Assembly (NCBI GenBank): GCA_035544395.1
Contig: DATKFM010000189.1
Location: 1-28,144, forward strand
Reading direction: 5' to 3'
Source: DATKFM01 sp035544395
Lineage (GTDB): Bacteria > Pseudomonadota > Alphaproteobacteria > Dongiales > Dongiaceae
Length of the DNA stretch: 28,144 nucleotides
Each line of letters begins with the position of its first letter. Position 1 is the stretch's first letter. Under the pieces are notes generated by a model. That model did no database searches. It was not told where the DNA came from and saw nothing but the letters and a program-made list of their open reading frames with translations. Both the position numbers and the translations under genes were made by a program. Below, one piece after another: positions 25,426 through 28,144 of the stretch.

Positions 25426-27552
25426 TCAGCCGGTGGCTTCGACCTTCCGGTTGGAGATGTCTTCGCCGGTGGCCTGGTCGACAGCCTTCATCGACAGCTT
25501 CACCTTGCCGCGATCATCCATGCCGATGACCTTGACCTTCACGGCGTCGCCCACCTTGACTACGTCGTTGACTGTCTTCACCCGGTGCGGCGCCATCTCG
25601 CTGATATGCACGAGGCCGTCGCGGCTGCCCAGGAAGTTGACGAAGGCGCCGAACTCGACGGTCTTCACCACCTTGCCGTTATAGATCACGCCGATCTCCG
25701 GCTCGGCGACAATGCCGCGGATCCAGTCAATCGCCGCCTGCGACGCGCTGGCGTCGACGGCCGCGACCTTGATCGTGCCGTCATCCTCGATGTCGATCTT
25801 CGCGCCGGTGACTTCGCAGATCTCGCGGATCACCTTGCCGCCGGAACCGATCACTTCGCGGATCTTGTCCTTTGGGATGTTGATCACGGTGATGCGCGGC
25901 GCGTTCTGGCTGACGCCTTCGCGGGAATGGTCGATTGCCTTGGCCATCTCGCCCAGGATATGCAGGCGGCCGTCGCGGGCCTGCGCCAGGGCGATCTTCA
26001 TGATCTCCGGCGTGATCGACGTGATCTTCAGATCCATCTGCAGCGAGGTAACGCCTTCCGACGTGCCGGCCACCTTGAAATCCATGTCGCCCAGATGATC
26101 CTCGTCGCCGAGAATGTCCGAGAGCACGGCATAGCCGTCATCTTCCTTGATCAGGCCCATGGCGATGCCGGCGACGGGACGCGCCAGCGGCACACCCGCA
26201 TCCATCAGCGACAGCGAGCTGCCGCAGACCGTGGCCATGGAGGAGGAGCCGTTCGACTCCGTGATCTCCGACACCACGCGCATCGTGTAGGGGAACTGTT
26301 CCTTGCTGGGCAGCAGCGGACGCAGCGCGCGCCAGGCCAGCTTGCCATGGCCGATCTCGCGCCGGCCCGGCGAACCCATGCGGCCCACTTCGCCCACCGA
26401 ATAGGGCGGGAAGTTGTAATGCAGCATGAAGGCCTCGCGGTATTCGCCTTCCAGCGCGTCGATGATCTGCTCGTCCTCGCCGGTACCCAGCGTGGCCACC
26501 ACCAGCGCCTGGGTCTCGCCGCGCGTGAACAGCGCCGAACCGTGGGCGCGGGGCAGCACGCCGACCTCGGCCGAAATCGGCCGCACCGTCTTGGTGTCGC
26601 GGCCATCGATGCGGCGGCCGGTCTTCAGGATGTTGCCGCGGACGATCTCGCTTTCCAGTTCCTTGAACAGGCTGCCGATGGCTTCCTTCGGCAACGCCTC
26701 GGTCACGAACTGGGCCAGCGCCTTCTCCTTCACCTCGCCGATGCGGCCATAGCGGAGCTGCTTCTGGGTTTCGGTGTAGGCATCGCGCAGCTCGCCCGCC
26801 AGAGCATCGCGCATCTTGGCGGTGGTCTCCGTGAGGATCGCCGGCTTCTCCGGCAGGTCCCAGGGCTCCTTGGCGCATTTCTCGGCCAGCTCGATGATCG
26901 CGGCGATCACCGGCCGCATCGATTCATGGCCGAACACCACGGCGCCCAGCATGATCTCTTCCGAAAGCTCCTTGGCTTCCGATTCCACCATCAGCACGCC
27001 ATCGGACGTGCCTGCAACGATCAGGTCGAGAGCGGACTTCTCCACCTCGTCCTCGCGCGGGTTCAGCACATACTGGCCGTCGATGTGGCCGACGCGGGCG
27101 GCGCCGATCGGGCCCAGGAAGGGCAGGCCGGAAATGGTCAGCGCCGCGGAGGCGCCGATCATGGCCGGAATATCGGGATTGTTTTCCAGGTCGTGGCTCA
27201 GCACCGTGGCGATGACCTGGGTCTCGTTGCGGAAGCCCTCGGCGAACAGCGGCCGGATCGGCCGGTCGATCAAGCGCGAGGTCAGAACCTCCTTCTCGCT
27301 GGGCCGCCCTTCACGCTTGAAGAACCCGCCGGGAATCTTGCCGGCGGCGAAGGCCTTTTCCTGATAGTTGACGGTGAGCGGGAAGAAATCGATTCCCGGC
27401 TTCATCGAGCTGGCCGCGGTGGCCGTGCAAAGCACGATGGTGTCGCCATACTGGACGACGACAGAACCTGCGGCCTGGCGCGCTACCTTACCGGTTTCCA
27501 GGATGAGGCGGCGGCCGCCCCATTCGATTTCCTTGCGATGAACAGTGAACAT
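25426..27552 (-). CDS. pnp: Polyribonucleotide nucleotidyltransferase (PNPase)
   Basis: 708 residues, full length. It is a phosphorolytic 3'-5' exoribonuclease and part of the RNA degradosome. Two RNase PH-like domains come first (YGDTIVLCTA and later FTRGETQALVVATLG). A KH domain follows (INIPKDKIREVIGSGGKVIR, about residues 556-575), then an S1 domain (KTVEFGAFVNFLGSRDGLVHISE). It starts with AAAGGA about 11 bases upstream. It lies downstream of rpsO and truB in the usual order. The structured leader (27605-27643) suggests autoregulation as in E. coli. Confidence 0.98.
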   Translation of the reverse strand: MFTVHRKEIEWGGRRLILETGKVARQAAGSVVVQYGDTIVLCTATAASSMKPGIDFFPLTVNYQEKAFAAGKIPGGFFKREGRPSEKEVLTSRLIDRPIRPLFAEGFRNETQVIATVLSHDLENNPDIPAMIGASAALTISGLPFLGPIGAARVGHIDGQYVLNPREDEVEKSALDLIVAGTSDGVLMVESEAKELSEEIMLGAVVFGHESMRPVIAAIIELAEKCAKEPWDLPEKPAILTETTAKMRDALAGELRDAYTETQKQLRYGRIGEVKEKALAQFVTEALPKEAIGSLFKELESEIVRGNILKTGRRIDGRDTKTVRPISAEVGVLPRAHGSALFTRGETQALVVATLGTGEDEQIIDALEGEYREAFMLHYNFPPYSVGEVGRMGSPGRREIGHGKLAWRALRPLLPSKEQFPYTMRVVSEITESNGSSSMATVCGSSLSLMDAGVPLARPVAGIAMGLIKEDDGYAVLSDILGDEDHLGDMDFKVAGTSEGVTSLQMDLKITSITPEIMKIALAQARDGRLHILGEMAKAIDHSREGVSQNAPRITVINIPKDKIREVIGSGGKVIREICEVTGAKIDIEDDGTIKVAAVDASASQAAIDWIRGIVAEPEIGVIYNGKVVKTVEFGAFVNFLGSRDGLVHISEMAPHRVKTVNDVVKVGDAVKVKVIGMDDRGKVKLSMKAVDQATGEDISNRKVEATG

Positions 27553-27604
27553 AGACGAGTTGTCCTTTCGGGTAACGGCCGGAAGGGATGTGCCGGACCC
27601 GCGA

Positions 27605-27643
27605 AAGAAGCGGCGGCTGCGCGCATTCCGCGCGCCGCTTCTT
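27605..27643 (-). promoter_or_regulatory. Long stem-loop in the pnp leader
   Basis: A perfect 11-bp stem, AAGAAGCGGCG (27605-27615) with CGCCGCTTCTT (27633-27643), around a 17-nt loop that can partly pair. It lies 52 bp before the pnp ATG. In E. coli a leader hairpin is cut by RNase III and PNPase then represses its own mRNA; the same role here is inferred. A second stem CGATCGCG/CGCGATCG lies at 27664-27671 and 27682-27689. Confidence 0.55.
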
Positions 27644-27719
27644 GCGTCGGCCCGGCTGACCTGCGATCGCGCCGGCCGGGTCGCGATCGATCATCGGTGT
27701 GAAAGCAATATGAAGTTGC

Positions 27720-27753
27720 ACGCGCGGGCAGAACCCGCGCGTTTTCGTGTTTC
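27720..27753 (+). terminator. Hairpin with T-tail between pnp and rpsO
   Basis: A 9-bp stem, ACGCGCGGG (27720-27728) with CCCGCGCGT (27734-27742), followed on the + strand by TTTCGTGTTTC. It reads better as a terminator on the + strand, where no gene precedes it. On the - strand it lies 24 bp beyond the rpsO stop and could still act as an attenuator or mRNA 3' end. Confidence 0.4.
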
Positions 27754-27765
27754 GACTGGTCCGGG

Positions 27766-28035
27766 CTAGCGGCGCAGACCAAGGCGATCGAGAATTTCTT
27801 GATATGCGCCGGCGTTGATGCGCTTAAGATAGTCAAGCAGCCGGCGCCGTTGACCGACCATGACCAGCAGGCCGCGGCGGGAATGATAGTCCTTCTCGTG
27901 CGACTGCAGATGTTCGGTCAGGTTCTTGATCCGCTCGCTGAGCACGGCGATCTGCACTTGCGGCGAGCCGGTGTCGTTGGTGTTGGTGGCGTATTCCTTG
28001 ATGAGCTCTTGCTTGCGCTCTGCGCTAATCGACAT
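27766..28035 (-). CDS. rpsO: 30S ribosomal protein S15
   Basis: 89 residues, the standard S15 length. The signature runs NTNDTGSPQVQIAVLSERI then NLTEHLQSHEKDYHSRRGLL and RRRLLDYLKR. S15 binds the central domain of 16S rRNA and organises platform assembly. AAAGGA lies about seven bases before the ATG. It sits 21 bp after truB and ahead of pnp, the conserved bacterial order. Confidence 0.98.
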   Translation of the reverse strand: MSISAERKQELIKEYATNTNDTGSPQVQIAVLSERIKNLTEHLQSHEKDYHSRRGLLVMVGQRRRLLDYLKRINAGAYQEILDRLGLRR

Positions 28036-28056
28036 CGTGAGGTCCTTTCCATCACG

Positions 28057-28144
28057 TCAAAGGTTGAAGACTCGCACCGGGCGCAGGTCACCGGCCTCGA
28101 ATCGAGCGAGCGCCACCGGCTTTCCGCCGGCCGTGGCGCAGACC
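28057..28144 (-). CDS. truB: C-terminus of tRNA pseudouridine synthase B (partial)
   Basis: Only the last 28 codons and the TGA stop (28057-28059) are in the window; the rest lies beyond the right edge. The readable tail ends PVALARFEAGDLRPVRVFNL, which matches the C-terminal end of alphaproteobacterial TruB. TruB makes pseudouridine 55 in the T-loop of tRNA. The position directly upstream of rpsO supports the call. The 21-bp gap to rpsO suggests one transcript. Confidence 0.82.
   Translation of the reverse strand, partial: VCATAGGKPVALARFEAGDLRPVRVFNL

Noticed and set aside
24826..27702. Open frame of 958 codons on the + strand opposite the GDPD and pnp genes.
   Set aside because: It is an antisense shadow in GC-rich DNA. 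It has no family-like motifs, an odd His/Asp/Gln/Arg-rich composition, and lies fully against two genes with clear domains.

Overview
The window looks like a chromosomal housekeeping segment from a GC-rich alphaproteobacterium. The evidence is the gene order (mutM, enoyl-CoA hydratase, rpsT, rhodanese, dnaA, dnaN, recF, gyrB), the ubiE-ubiB-coaBC-dut-moeB run, the truB-rpsO-pnp order, and a heme-type Irr regulator of the Fur family, which is characteristic of Alphaproteobacteria. The lineage could be Rhodospirillales-like or Micropepsales-like, but sequence reading alone cannot fix the genus. I saw no tRNA, rRNA, CRISPR array, insertion sequence or phage gene.

Layout. 1-3048: a small accessory stretch with a rhodanese and a VOC/PhnB-like protein (+ strand), then a DoxX membrane protein and a SAM methyltransferase (- strand). 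It also holds four copies of a dispersed palindromic repeat arranged as two inverted pairs. 3049-10005: the replication block on the - strand (gyrB, recF, dnaN, dnaA), with a second rhodanese immediately upstream of dnaA. 10410-12576: rpsT, an enoyl-CoA hydratase and mutM, all on the - strand; rpsT has a clear sigma70-type promoter and a hairpin terminator. 12679-17510: a tight + strand operon for ubiquinone synthesis (ubiE, ubiB), coenzyme A synthesis (coaBC), dUTP hydrolysis (dut) and a MoeB/ThiF-type E1-like adenylyltransferase.

17791-19790: a small Thr/Gly-repeat lipoprotein with a strong terminator, a 2-hydroxyacid dehydrogenase (- strand) and a divergent secreted SH3-domain protein. 19807-22901 (- strand) is the most interesting region. 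It encodes Irr, a rubrerythrin lacking a rubredoxin domain, a two-cluster iron-sulfur protein of the GlpC/HdrD type and a DUF3501 protein. A perfect 10-bp inverted repeat abuts a consensus -35 box upstream of the rubrerythrin. My inference is an iron/heme-controlled peroxide-defence cassette in which the iron-sulfur protein and DUF3501 serve the rubrerythrin.

23153-28144 (- strand): a long nitronate-monooxygenase-like flavoprotein with a Cys-rich tail, a glycerophosphodiester phosphodiesterase, pnp with a structured leader, rpsO, and the last 28 codons of truB running off the right edge.
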